The notes below the pieces were generated by a model. It was not told the origin of the DNA. It saw only the letters and a list, made by a program, of their open reading frames with translations, and made no database searches. Made by a program: the position numbers and the translations under genes. A DNA stretch of 64,000 bases, taken from Nocardia aurantia (lineage in GTDB: Bacteria > Actinomycetota > Actinomycetes > Mycobacteriales > Mycobacteriaceae). The DNA lies in the NCBI RefSeq assembly GCF_009604425.1, contig NZ_WEGI01000015.1, forward strand, positions 175,645-239,644. The letters are read 5' to 3'. Position 1 is the stretch's first letter, and each line of letters starts with the position of its first letter. Below, piece after piece: positions 1 through 7,254 of this stretch.

Positions 1-467
1 GGCCGCCGGGTTCCCGGCAACGACCGTCATTGTCACGACCGGCCGCGATGCGCACAAGCCCACCCGTACCTCGATGCCGCGCCGCTGCCGCCCGCAACAA
101 TCCGAAACCACTTCGGCGACGTGACATAGACATCCGCACCGGTAGGCGAAAATCTGTCGTGTCGGGTGTAGACATTCGTTGCGGTCCGATATACAGTCAC
201 TGTCGTTCGAAGAGAAGAGTCCAGAGGCCGGGCAGGTGAACTGCCCGGAGTACACAGTTCCACCGCCCCCTCCGGCGGAGACGGGAACCCGGCGCAATCG
301 GCCGGCCCGCCGGAGGCGGGGCGGGAACAGCACGACCGAGTGAACAACGCGGCAGAACCCCGCAACCCAGGAGGTGGTGAGTACTGAGTAGATATCTTTC
401 GGTTCCGCATTCCCGGGAAGTGCCGGGTGCGATGCAAGGGACCGGCCCGCACGGCCGGTGAACAGAA
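1..467. other. Left-edge stretch without a convincing gene
   Basis: No ORF here has recognisable protein content. Positions 2-124 on the plus strand are open and could be the C-terminal end of a gene that starts outside the window (it begins AAGFPATTVIVTTG), but I do not recognise it. A GGAGG at 371-375 precedes a GTG that runs into a stop after four codons, so it is not a gene. The rest looks like upstream region for the MerR gene at 554. Confidence 0.4.
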
Positions 468-496
468 TTGACAGTTGATCCCCCTCTTCCGATAAC
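468..496 (+). promoter_or_regulatory. Sigma-70-type promoter of the MerR gene
   Basis: A perfect -35 box TTGACA (468-473), a 17-base spacer and a -10-like GATAAC (491-496) lie about 60 nt before the GTG of the MerR-family gene. Spacing and orientation fit a primary-sigma promoter with transcription starting near 503. Confidence 0.6.
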
Positions 497-500
497 CCCG

Positions 501-526
501 GGCCCCGGCGCACACGCGCCGGGGCC
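501..526 (+). promoter_or_regulatory. GC-rich leader hairpin before the MerR gene
   Basis: GGCCCCGGCG (501-510) pairs perfectly with CGCCGGGGCC (517-526) around a 6-nt loop. It falls at the predicted transcript start and has no U tract, so a simple terminator is unlikely. It may stabilise or attenuate the leader mRNA. Confidence 0.4.
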
Positions 527-553
527 TGCGGGCGTTGAACAACGAGAGGTGCT

Positions 554-910
554 GTGCAGCAACCGAATACCGACCCCACCGGCGACCGCAGCGCCGCCGA
601 CAAACTGGACGACGACACCTACCCCGCCTACAGCATGGGACGCGCCGCGGAAATCCTCGGCGTCACCCCGGCGTTCCTGCGCGGACTCGACGCCGCCGAG
701 CTGCTGACCCCCCAACGCTCCGCCGGCGGGCACCGCCGCTACTCCCGCTACCAACTTCGCATCGCCGCCCGCGTGCGCGAACTCGTCGACGCCGGCAACC
801 CCCTCGACGCCGCGTGCCGCATCGTCATCCTCGAGGACCAGCTCGCCGAAGCGCAACGCCTCAACACCGACCTGCGACACACCCTCGACCAACACACCGA
901 CCCCCACTGA
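554..910 (+). CDS. MerR-family (HspR-like) DNA-binding regulator
   Basis: This 118-residue protein has a MerR-type winged helix near residues 25-95: YSMGRAAEILGVTPAFLRGL, then the wing signature GGHRRYS. It ends in a short helical tail (LEDQLAEAQRLN) suited to dimerisation. There is no effector-binding domain, as in HspR-type members. The GTG at 554 follows AGAGG at 545-549 and a good promoter at 468-496. The next gene is a PAS-ANTAR regulator, so the two may form a stress-signalling pair. The target is unknown. Family assignment is firm, function is inferred. Confidence 0.8.
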   Translation: MQQPNTDPTGDRSAADKLDDDTYPAYSMGRAAEILGVTPAFLRGLDAAELLTPQRSAGGHRRYSRYQLRIAARVRELVDAGNPLDAACRIVILEDQLAEAQRLNTDLRHTLDQHTDPH

Positions 911-1003
911 ATCGCCGAGCCACCCCCAGCGCAGGCACCCGACGACCGGCGAGGGGGCCGGCGGACCGCGACCCGTGAGCGGTGGCTGGTTCCCGGGGCG
1001 GGT

Positions 1004-1728
1004 GTGTCGGATAATTTGTGCGTGACACAGAGGAAGGCGACCACGGACAGCGTGCCGGGCCCGGCGGTGGAGCTCATCGCGGCGGGCCGGTCGCAGAAGG
1101 TCGGTAGTTTCCGGTTCTGGTTCGATGGGCAGCGCTGGGAATGGTCCGACGAGATCGCCCGGATGCACGGCTATATGCCCGGTGTGGTGACACCGACGAC
1201 GGAATTGCTGCTGGCGCACAAGCATCCCGACGACCGTGCCCAGGTCGCGGACGCGATCGCGCATTCACTCGACACCGGGGAGCCGTTCTCCTCGCGGCAC
1301 CGGTTCCTCGACACCGCGGGCGTGTGCACCACGTGATCGTGGTGTCGGACCGGCTGCTCGACGACACCGGCACCGTGACCGGGACCGCCGGTTATTACAT
1401 CGACGTCACCGACACCTTCGCCGAGCACCGCCGTGAGGTGATCGCCGACGCCCTGCCGGAGGTGTTCGAGGACCGCGCGGTCATCGAACAGCTCAAAGGC
1501 ATCCTCATGTACGTCTACCGCATCAGCGCCGACCGGGCCTTCGACGTGCTGCGGTGGCGATCGCAGGAGACGAACACGAAACTGCGGGACCTCGCGGCCC
1601 GGATCGTCACCGAACTCGACACCCTGCCACCGGGGCCACCGGCCAGCCGTAGCCAATTCGACCACCTACTGCTCACCGCCCACGAACGCATCCCCCGACA
1701 TACCGACCGGCACACCCGACCCGCGTGA
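1004..1728 (+). pseudogene. PAS-ANTAR regulator interrupted by a one-base frameshift
   Basis: The first part (1004-1336) encodes a PAS fold: FRFWFDGQRWEWSDEIARMHGY, then HPDDR. Its frame hits a stop at 1334-1336. The neighbouring frame continues the same domain from about 1321 (RVHHVIVVSDRLLDDTG, then GTAGYYIDVTDTF). It then enters an ANTAR RNA-binding domain (about 1460-1620: EDRAVIEQLKGILMYVYRIS, then AFDVLRWRSQ). One extra base near 1319-1321, in the run GCGGGCGTG, would join the halves into a normal PAS-ANTAR protein of about 240 residues. Such proteins usually act as antiterminators. It is either a true disruption or a sequence error. The start could be GTG 1004 or GTG 1022. Confidence 0.75.
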
Positions 1729-1878
1729 CACCCGCACCCGGTCTCGGGTCGGGCACACCGTCGGCATTCCGCGAACGGGTCGGCCACCCGACCGACCTGC
1801 CCGGCCACCGCCGCAGCCGATCGCTCGACGACCCACGGGCAGCCGGCTCGAGACCCGCCGCCGCGCGTTGCCGGGGTG

Positions 1879-2034
1879 TCACGCGGGTGTGAGCTGCTCG
1901 GTACGCACGAAGATCGGGTAACGGGCACGCTGATCACCGGGCACCCCGATCACCACATGCTCGTCGTCGATCACCGCGGTGACGACGAAGACCTGGGCAC
2001 CGGTCCCGATCCGTACCCGATCCCCAATCTGCAC
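1879..2034 (-). CDS. Small hypothetical protein
   Basis: From GTG 2034 this encodes 51 residues starting VQIGDRVRIGTGAQVFVVTA and ending RYPIFVRTEQLTPA. The pattern of short beta strands with GDRVRIG resembles KOW/SH3-like small barrels, but I cannot assign a family. The ORF is open upstream to 2151, where the composition is Arg/Pro-rich and non-protein-like, so the later start is preferred. No strong ribosome binding site is visible. Confidence 0.45.
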   Translation of the reverse strand: MQIGDRVRIGTGAQVFVVTAVIDDEHVVIGVPGDQRARYPIFVRTEQLTPA

Positions 2035-2215
2035 AGGCGGCAGCCTAGCGGGGCCGTGGATCCTCCCACGCCAGGGTGCATCGATAGCGCATCGTTTGCT
2101 CGCGATGGCCGGTCGGTGGTGGATTGTCCGCCCGGCGGCGGGTCTCTTCACCTAAGTCGTGGTCGACCTCGCGCACCGGGCGGGTTGCGGCCTGAGTGCC
2201 GCGCGCACGATCCGG

Positions 2216-2647
2216 TCAGGCGTCGATGGCCTGGCGATCGGGCTCGGCGCGGGAAACCTCGATCTTGCGGGGTTTGGCCTTCTCCGCGATCGGGATGCTC
2301 AACCGCAGGACACCGTCGCGGTAGTCGGCGCGGATCGAATCGGTGTCGAGGTTCTCGCCCAGGAACAGCTGCCGCGAGAACACTCCGCGGGTGCGTTCCG
2401 CCGCGATCATCGAGCGGCCCGGATCCAGTTCCGGGCGTGCGGCTTTCACGGTGATCACATTGCGTTCGACATCCAGGTCGAGGGAATCGGGGTCGATGCC
2501 GGGCAGGTCGAACTCGACGAAGAAATCGTCACCGTCCCGCCAGGCGTCCATCGGCATCACCACCGGCCGGGCCGGCGTGCCGAAGACCTGCTGCGTCAGG
2601 CGATCCAGGTCGCGGAAGGGATCGGTACGCATCAGCATGGTCGCCAT
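2216..2647 (-). CDS. Hsp20/alpha-crystallin small heat-shock protein
   Basis: A 143-residue small heat-shock protein of usual length. It has a short N-terminal arm (MLMRTDPFRDLDRLTQQVFG), an alpha-crystallin domain of about 90 residues starting DAWRDGDDFFVEFDLPG, and a GVLRLSIPIAEKAKP segment typical of the last strands. It should act as a cytosolic ATP-independent holdase. It is transcribed divergently from an HspR-like MerR gene, and the shared 126-bp gap holds two inverted repeats, so repression by that neighbour is likely. Confidence 0.93.
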   Translation of the reverse strand: MATMLMRTDPFRDLDRLTQQVFGTPARPVVMPMDAWRDGDDFFVEFDLPGIDPDSLDLDVERNVITVKAARPELDPGRSMIAAERTRGVFSRQLFLGENLDTDSIRADYRDGVLRLSIPIAEKAKPRKIEVSRAEPDRQAIDA

Positions 2648-2684
2648 CGTTAGCTCACTCCATTCTCGATCGAAGGGTGCTCAG

Positions 2685-2737
2685 ATAATCTATGTCATCT
2701 GGCATAGATAATATTTATCACTCGAGCCAGTTGAGTG
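2685..2737. promoter_or_regulatory. Two inverted repeats between hsp20 and the HspR-like gene
   Basis: ATAATCTATGTC (2685-2696) and GGCATAGATAAT (2701-2712) form an imperfect palindrome, 10 of 12 pairs. A second repeat, CACTCGA (2719-2725) with TTGAGTG (2731-2737), matches 6 of 7. The second has half-sites like the ACTC/GAGT of the HAIR element bound by HspR, but in a different arrangement. These are the likely operators for both divergent genes. Confidence 0.55.
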
Positions 2738-2773
2738 CAAGCGTGGGTGAGAGATAACTTCAGGTAGGTGACC

Positions 2774-3130
2774 ATGAGTGAGAAACGGGAGACACGGCAG
2801 ATGCCGGCAGACGCACCCGGCCATCTGCCGGCGGCCGGGCAGGCGGTGTACGCGATCTCGGTGGCCGCGGAACTGGCGGGCGTCGGCGTGCAGACCCTGC
2901 GCCTCTACGAGCAACACGGATTGATCCACCCGGTCCGTAGCGGCGGTGGCACCCGCCGCTACAGCAGCGACGATCTCGCGCGGCTGGCCCGCATCGCCGC
3001 CCTGGCCGGGCAAGGGGTCAACCTCGCCGGGATCGCGCGCATCCTCGACCTCGAAGACGCCAACGCCGCGTTGCGCGAGAGCAACAACGCCCTAGCCGCT
3101 GAGCGGTCCCGTGGTCCACATCCCGCCTAG
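2774..3130 (+). CDS. HspR-like MerR-family heat-shock repressor
   Basis: A 118-residue protein with the HspR hallmark block: YAISVAAELAGVGVQTLRLY (about residues 24-43), then a wing GGGTRRYS, then a helix-rich end AGIARILDLEDANAALRESN. ATG 2774 is chosen over the GTG two codons upstream because AGG 2766-2768 gives a proper 5-nt spacing. Its divergent position to hsp20 and the palindromes between them suggest autoregulation plus control of the chaperone. Known HspR proteins bind HAIR sites and use DnaK as corepressor. Whether this copy does is not visible. Confidence 0.85.
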   Translation: MSEKRETRQMPADAPGHLPAAGQAVYAISVAAELAGVGVQTLRLYEQHGLIHPVRSGGGTRRYSSDDLARLARIAALAGQGVNLAGIARILDLEDANAALRESNNALAAERSRGPHPA

Positions 3131-3347
3131 CGGGCCGGTCGCCGACTCGGTGGATACACCGCCTCGGGCCGTGCCGTGCGGAAAGTGACTGTCCCGGTGC
3201 GACTTTCAGCCTTGGGAATGCCCATGGGCCGGGCCCCGAACTGCCCGATGCGGCGGACTGCCGATGATTGTGGCATAGTGGGAGGCTGAGAACGGGCTTC
3301 TTACAAGGATGGGCCCGGCTCACTACAGAAAAGAAGTTGTTTACAGC

Positions 3348-3551
3348 ATGGCTCAAGGCAGTGTGAAGTGGTTCAACGGTGAAAAAGGCTTCGGCTTCAT
3401 CGCTCAGGACGGAGGCGGCCCGGACGTCTTCGTGCATTACTCGGCCGTGAGCGGCTCGGGTTACAAGTCCCTCGATGAGGGTCAGCGTGTCGAGTTCTCG
3501 GTGGAGCAGGGCCAGAAGGGCCCCCAAGCCCAGGACGTCCGCGCGATCTGA
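3348..3551 (+). CDS. cspA: Cold-shock domain protein (CspA family)
   Basis: A 67-residue single cold-shock domain, the usual length. It has RNP1 KGFGFIAQD and RNP2 DVFVHYSAV, and begins MAQGSVKWFNGEKGFG. It should bind single-stranded RNA/DNA as an RNA chaperone. The ORF is open upstream to 3309, but MAQGSVKWF is the conserved N-terminus, so ATG 3348 is chosen. No strong Shine-Dalgarno is present and the leader is probably long, as common in csp genes. A strong terminator follows at 3571. Confidence 0.96.
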   Translation: MAQGSVKWFNGEKGFGFIAQDGGGPDVFVHYSAVSGSGYKSLDEGQRVEFSVEQGQKGPQAQDVRAI

Positions 3552-3570
3552 TTCAGCGCGATCTTCTGTG

Positions 3571-3608
3571 AAGAGCTTCGCACCGTCATCGGTGCGAAGC
3601 TCTTTTCG
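3571..3608 (+). terminator. Rho-independent terminator after cspA
   Basis: A perfect 14-bp stem, AAGAGCTTCGCACC (3571-3584) and GGTGCGAAGCTCTT (3591-3604), has a 6-nt loop and a T-rich tail, 20 bases after the cspA stop. Confidence 0.85.
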
Positions 3609-3649
3609 TTCGAATGGTTGAAACCACGGCAGGCCCCGGCGGGGGATGG

Positions 3650-3835
3650 TCAGCGGCCGTGCCGGTCCCGCTTGCGTACTTCGGCGTAGTGCTCCCTGAT
3701 CGCCCGGTCGAGTTGGGCGCGGGTCGCGTGGTCGGCGGTGGTGGCGAGTGCCCTGCGGAACGCCGCGATATCGCGCATCAGCTCGAGATAGTCCTTCTCA
3801 GTCACTGTGCGCATTGCGCGGTCCTGTTCGCTCAT
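3650..3835 (-). CDS. Small hypothetical protein
   Basis: From ATG 3835 this encodes 61 residues beginning MSEQDRAMRTVTEKDYLELM. It is highly charged and predicted helical (RDIAAFRRALATTADHATRA, then REHYAEVRKRDRHGR). I do not recognise the family. A GGCGGG precedes the start by 4 nt. The ORF is open upstream to 3934, but the His/Pro-rich extension looks non-coding. Confidence 0.5.
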   Translation of the reverse strand: MSEQDRAMRTVTEKDYLELMRDIAAFRRALATTADHATRAQLDRAIREHYAEVRKRDRHGR

Positions 3836-4000
3836 GTGCCCGCCGGTCGCCGGAGGGGAGTGATGGGCTTGCCGGCCGTGCCCGGGCGACTCCGATTCCG
3901 CGACCGGGCGGGGGTGAATACCGTTGCAGTGCAACCGATCCGATTCGATTGGGGCATCACGCCGAAGATCCCGTCCAGCCCGGAACAGCCGGGTCTACAG

Positions 4001-4015
4001 CGTTACTCTACACTG
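4001..4015. promoter_or_regulatory. Operator-like motif at the acyltransferase 3' end
   Basis: CGTTACTCTACACTG differs at two positions from CGTTACACTACATTG at 5812-5826. The bases just before it, GGTCTACA at 3992-3999, also recur at 5003-5010 upstream of the TetR gene. It overlaps the acyltransferase stop codon. Confidence 0.35.
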
Positions 4016-4901
4016 CGCTGTTCGGAGTTCCGTGGAGATCGGCTGTCCACAGCGGCTGAAACATGTGCCAGTCGGCGGGGTGGGCGGCGATTCCCGCGGC
4101 GAATCGGTCGGCGAGGTACTGCGTGGTGCGCCCGATACCGCCACCGGTATCGAGGGGTGCGTCGATGTGGAAGCCCCAGCCGGTGGGCGTGAACCAGCAC
4201 CGGACGGGCAGTAACGGTGCGCCCGTATCGATGGCCAGGCGTGCGGGGCCCGAGGGCATCCGGGCCGGCTCCCCGAAGAAGGTGACCGGCACACCGGTGC
4301 CGGACAGGTCGCGTTCGCCGAGCAGGCCAACCACCCGACCTCGATGAAGGCGGTCGATCAGCGTCGGGAAAGGAGGGGTGGCGTCGCCGGTGCGGGGGAT
4401 GATCTCGAAGCCGAGCCCTTCGCGGAAGCGCACGAAACGCCGGAACAGCGACTCGGGGGCGAGTCGTTCGGCGACGACGGTGGGCTGTCCGATGCGCTCG
4501 ACGACCCAGATTCCGGCGAGATCCCAGTTCCCGCTGTGGGGGAGGGCCAGCACCGCACCGGTGCCACGGTCGATCGCGTCCCGGATGTGCTCGAGGCCGG
4601 TCGCCGAGTCTTCGATGGTGTCGGCCAGGCGAGCCGGATCCATCCTGGGCAGCCGGAACGCTTCGCGCCAGTAACGGGCGTAGGAGCGCAGGCTCGCTCG
4701 CACGAGTCCGGCCGGGACGCGGTCGGGCGTGGTGCCCAGCACCCGGGACAGGTTGAGCCGCAACTGCCGGTGTCCGCCGCGCCGGGACGCGCGGTCGGCG
4801 GCCGCGTCGAACAGGCGAACGGCCGGCCGCTCGGGCAGGAGCCGGATCAGCTGCCATCCGGCCGCGTAGCCGAGGTCCCAGGCACGACCGGTCGAGGTCA
4901 C
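4008..4901 (-). CDS. Lysophospholipid/PIM-type acyltransferase
   Basis: A 297-residue LpxL/HtrB-type acyltransferase. The catalytic HX4D motif is H122-SGNW-D127, followed by AERLAPESLFRRFVRFREGL and a GLLGERDLSGTGVPVTFFGE block typical of phosphatidylinositol mannoside acyltransferases (PatA/Rv2611c family), enzymes that acylate PIM at the cytoplasmic face of the membrane. PatA is normally encoded next to pgsA. Here it stands alone beside a TetR gene, so this may be a second, specialised paralogue. GTG 4901 is the only plausible in-frame start near the conserved N-terminus. Confidence 0.82.
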   Translation of the reverse strand: MTSTGRAWDLGYAAGWQLIRLLPERPAVRLFDAAADRASRRGGHRQLRLNLSRVLGTTPDRVPAGLVRASLRSYARYWREAFRLPRMDPARLADTIEDSATGLEHIRDAIDRGTGAVLALPHSGNWDLAGIWVVERIGQPTVVAERLAPESLFRRFVRFREGLGFEIIPRTGDATPPFPTLIDRLHRGRVVGLLGERDLSGTGVPVTFFGEPARMPSGPARLAIDTGAPLLPVRCWFTPTGWGFHIDAPLDTGGGIGRTTQYLADRFAAGIAAHPADWHMFQPLWTADLHGTPNSAV

Positions 4902-4994
4902 CGATCCATCGTCCCCTTCTCCTCCGGGAGTGCCGACGCCGGGCTTCGCTCCCGGCCGCGAAGGCCGGTCGGAACCGGTGTCGAACAGACGTCA

Positions 4995-5010
4995 ACAATG
5001 TAGGTCTACA
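4995..5010. promoter_or_regulatory. Palindromic operator candidate upstream of TetR
   Basis: TGTAG-GT-CTACA (4999-5010) is a perfect short palindrome. The overlapping ACAATGTAG (4995-5003) is repeated in reverse orientation at 5821-5829 upstream of the desaturase. It lies between the divergent acyltransferase and TetR starts. Confidence 0.5.
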
Positions 5011-5053
5011 CTATCGGAGAATTTCAGCAGCTCACCAGGAGGCCCTTCCCGTC

Positions 5054-5785
5054 ATGGCCGAATCGCCGATCGACAATGCATCAACCCCGTCCGGAACCGA
5101 GCCGGCGGCCGGTCGCCGGCGCAGTCCGGTGACGCGCGAGGCGGTGTTGCGGGCCGCGCTCGGGATCATCGACCGCGACGGGGTCGACGGTATGTCGATG
5201 CGGCGCCTGGCCGATGCGGTGGGACGCGATCCGATGGTGATCTATCGGCATGTGTCGAACAAGGCCGCGGTGCTCGACGGGGTGGCCGAAATCGTGTTCG
5301 AGCAGCTGTCGGTCGACGCCGGCGCCCCGGACTGGACATCCCAGTTGCGGGTGGTGGCAAGGGATTTCCGCCGACTGGCACTGGACCATCCGAAAGTGGT
5401 CCCGCTGCTGGTGACCCGGCCGTTGGCGACGCCGCTGGGACTGCGGTCGCAGGCGGTGCTGCGGCCGCTGGAGGACATGCTCGCGTTGCTGATGCGTGCC
5501 GGATTCTCCGGCGCCGACGCGCTGCATGTCTATCGGGCCTTCTTCGGATTCCTGTTCGGGCACGTTCTCAACGAACTGCAGGAGGTCGTGGAGAATCCCG
5601 AGGAGACCGACGGCGTGCTCCGCCTCGGGTTGTATCGACTGCCCATCAGCGAGTTCCCGCTGTTGCGCGAACTGGCACCGGTCCTCGATGCCTACGACGG
5701 CACCGCCGAACTCGAGCGCGGGCTCGACATCCTGTTGACCGGCCTGGCCGCGAACCTGTCGAACGGCGATCCGCATCGCGGATGA
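5054..5785 (+). CDS. TetR/AcrR-family regulator
   Basis: A 243-residue regulator. The N-terminal helix-turn-helix covers about residues 26-75: TREAVLRAALGIIDRDGVDG, then MSMRRLADAVGRDPMVIYRHV. A long helical C-domain follows, of the TetR tetracycline-repressor-like type. ATG 5054 is preceded by AGGAGG. It sits between a divergent acyltransferase and a downstream desaturase, and related motifs lie at 4001, 4995 and 5812. It therefore probably controls membrane-lipid genes on both sides. The ligand is unknown; an acyl-CoA or free fatty acid would fit. Confidence 0.88.
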   Translation: MAESPIDNASTPSGTEPAAGRRRSPVTREAVLRAALGIIDRDGVDGMSMRRLADAVGRDPMVIYRHVSNKAAVLDGVAEIVFEQLSVDAGAPDWTSQLRVVARDFRRLALDHPKVVPLLVTRPLATPLGLRSQAVLRPLEDMLALLMRAGFSGADALHVYRAFFGFLFGHVLNELQEVVENPEETDGVLRLGLYRLPISEFPLLRELAPVLDAYDGTAELERGLDILLTGLAANLSNGDPHRG

Positions 5786-5810
5786 CCTGGCCGGACCGGG
5801 TGTGTTAACA

Positions 5811-5829
5811 ACGTTACACTACATTGTAG
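5811..5829. promoter_or_regulatory. Operator candidate upstream of the desaturase
   Basis: CGTTACACTACATTG (5812-5826) is closely matched at 4001-4015, and CTACATTGT (5821-5829 region) is the reverse complement of the ACAATGTAG found before the TetR gene. It sits about 170 bp upstream of the desaturase start in an AT-rich patch suitable for a promoter. Confidence 0.45.
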
Positions 5830-5997
5830 ATATATATCGTTAGGGCACCTACGCTGGCGGTAACCGGGTCATGTGTCGAGCGACCGCCGATCCGGCAGGT
5901 CGCGCGACCGGAACCGAGCCAGGGCGAGGTCGTAGCCATCGAGGGCGCGATCATCACTTCCCGCGGCACAGCTCACAGGAACCCGAGGGTAGGAACA

Positions 5998-7239
5998 ATG
6001 GCAATTACCGACGTCGCCGTCTACGCACATCTGAGCGCGGCCGATATCGAGGCGCTGGGAAGCGAACTCGACGAGATCCGGCGCGATATCGAGGACTGCC
6101 GCGGAATTCGGGACGCGACCTACATCCGCCGCACGATCGCTGCCCAGCGCGGTCTCGATGTCGCGGCACGGCTCGTGATCATGTTGAGCCGCAACCGGAT
6201 CGGGCTCACCGTGGGCACCGTCGCGCTGGCCGTGGCGAAGAGCATCGAGAACATGGAGATCGGCCACAACGTCAGCCACGGCCAGTGGGATTGGATGAAC
6301 GATCCCGAAATCCATTCCACCACATGGGAATGGGATATGGCGGGCTCGTCGGCGCAGTGGCGCCACGCGCACAACTACCGCCACCACGTGTTCACCAACG
6401 TGCTCGGCATGGACGACGACATCGGTTTCGGCGTGATGCGGGTGACCCGGGATCAGCGGTGGCGGCCGTGGATGCTGCTGCAGCCGCTGCAGAACATCCT
6501 GTTGGCGGTCGCCTTCGAGTGGGGGATCGCCATCCACGGCTTCGACGCCGAACAGGCCCGGGCCGGCACCCGGGACGAGAAGTTCGCGCAGGCCAGGATC
6601 GTGTCCGGGAAGATCGTGCGGCAGGTCGCCAAGGACTACCTGTTGTTCCCCGCGCTGAGCGGCCGCCGCTGGCGGCGCACGCTGACCGCCGTGCTCGCCG
6701 CGAACGCGCTGCGCAATGTCTGGGCCTATCTGGTGATCTTCTGCGGTCACTTCCCCGACGGCGCGGAGAAGTTCACCGCCGCGGCGATCGAACAGGAGAC
6801 CGCGCCGGAGTGGTATCTACGGCAGATGCTGGGTACCGCGAATTTCGACGCCGGACCGGTACTCGCCTTCCTCAGCGGCCATCTGAGTCATCAGATCGAG
6901 CACCATCTGTTCCCCGATCTGCCCGCCAATCGCTACCCCGAGATCGCCGTGCGAGTCCGCGCCCTCTGCGACAAATACGATCTGCCCTACACCAGCGGTC
7001 CGCTCTTGCGTCAGTACCTCCTGGTCATGCGCACGGTCCACAAACTCGCCCTACCGGACCGCTTCCTCATCGCGACCTCCGACGACGCGCCGGAGACCGC
7101 TTCGGAACGAAAGTTCCTCGGCTCCACCGCGATTGCCGCCGACGGCACCGGATACCGCGGGCTGCGCACGGCCCTGCGCCGGCGCGCTCTGCGGGCAGCG
7201 GAACGTCGTATCGATCGAACGCCGGCACCGCGGAGCTGA
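5998..7239 (+). CDS. DesA3-like membrane fatty acid desaturase
   Basis: A 413-residue integral-membrane acyl-CoA desaturase. The three di-iron histidine boxes are complete: H90-NVS-HGQ, HAHNYRHH (123-130) and QIEHH (299-303). The family (Mycobacterium DesA3 and linoleoyl-CoA-type desaturases) introduces double bonds into acyl-CoA, using electrons from a ferredoxin-type oxidoreductase. That partner gene, adjacent to desA3 in mycobacteria, is not nearby here. AGGA precedes ATG 5998 by 5 nt. The C-terminal 50 residues are basic and poorly conserved. The upstream TetR gene probably regulates it. Confidence 0.9.
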   Translation: MAITDVAVYAHLSAADIEALGSELDEIRRDIEDCRGIRDATYIRRTIAAQRGLDVAARLVIMLSRNRIGLTVGTVALAVAKSIENMEIGHNVSHGQWDWMNDPEIHSTTWEWDMAGSSAQWRHAHNYRHHVFTNVLGMDDDIGFGVMRVTRDQRWRPWMLLQPLQNILLAVAFEWGIAIHGFDAEQARAGTRDEKFAQARIVSGKIVRQVAKDYLLFPALSGRRWRRTLTAVLAANALRNVWAYLVIFCGHFPDGAEKFTAAAIEQETAPEWYLRQMLGTANFDAGPVLAFLSGHLSHQIEHHLFPDLPANRYPEIAVRVRALCDKYDLPYTSGPLLRQYLLVMRTVHKLALPDRFLIATSDDAPETASERKFLGSTAIAADGTGYRGLRTALRRRALRAAERRIDRTPAPRS

Positions 7240-7254
7240 GGTGCTGCCCGGCGG

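Noticed and set aside
4003..4998. 331-codon minus-strand frame overlapping the acyltransferase
   Set aside because: Arg-rich and lacking motifs; the overlapping frame has the HX4D catalytic motif.
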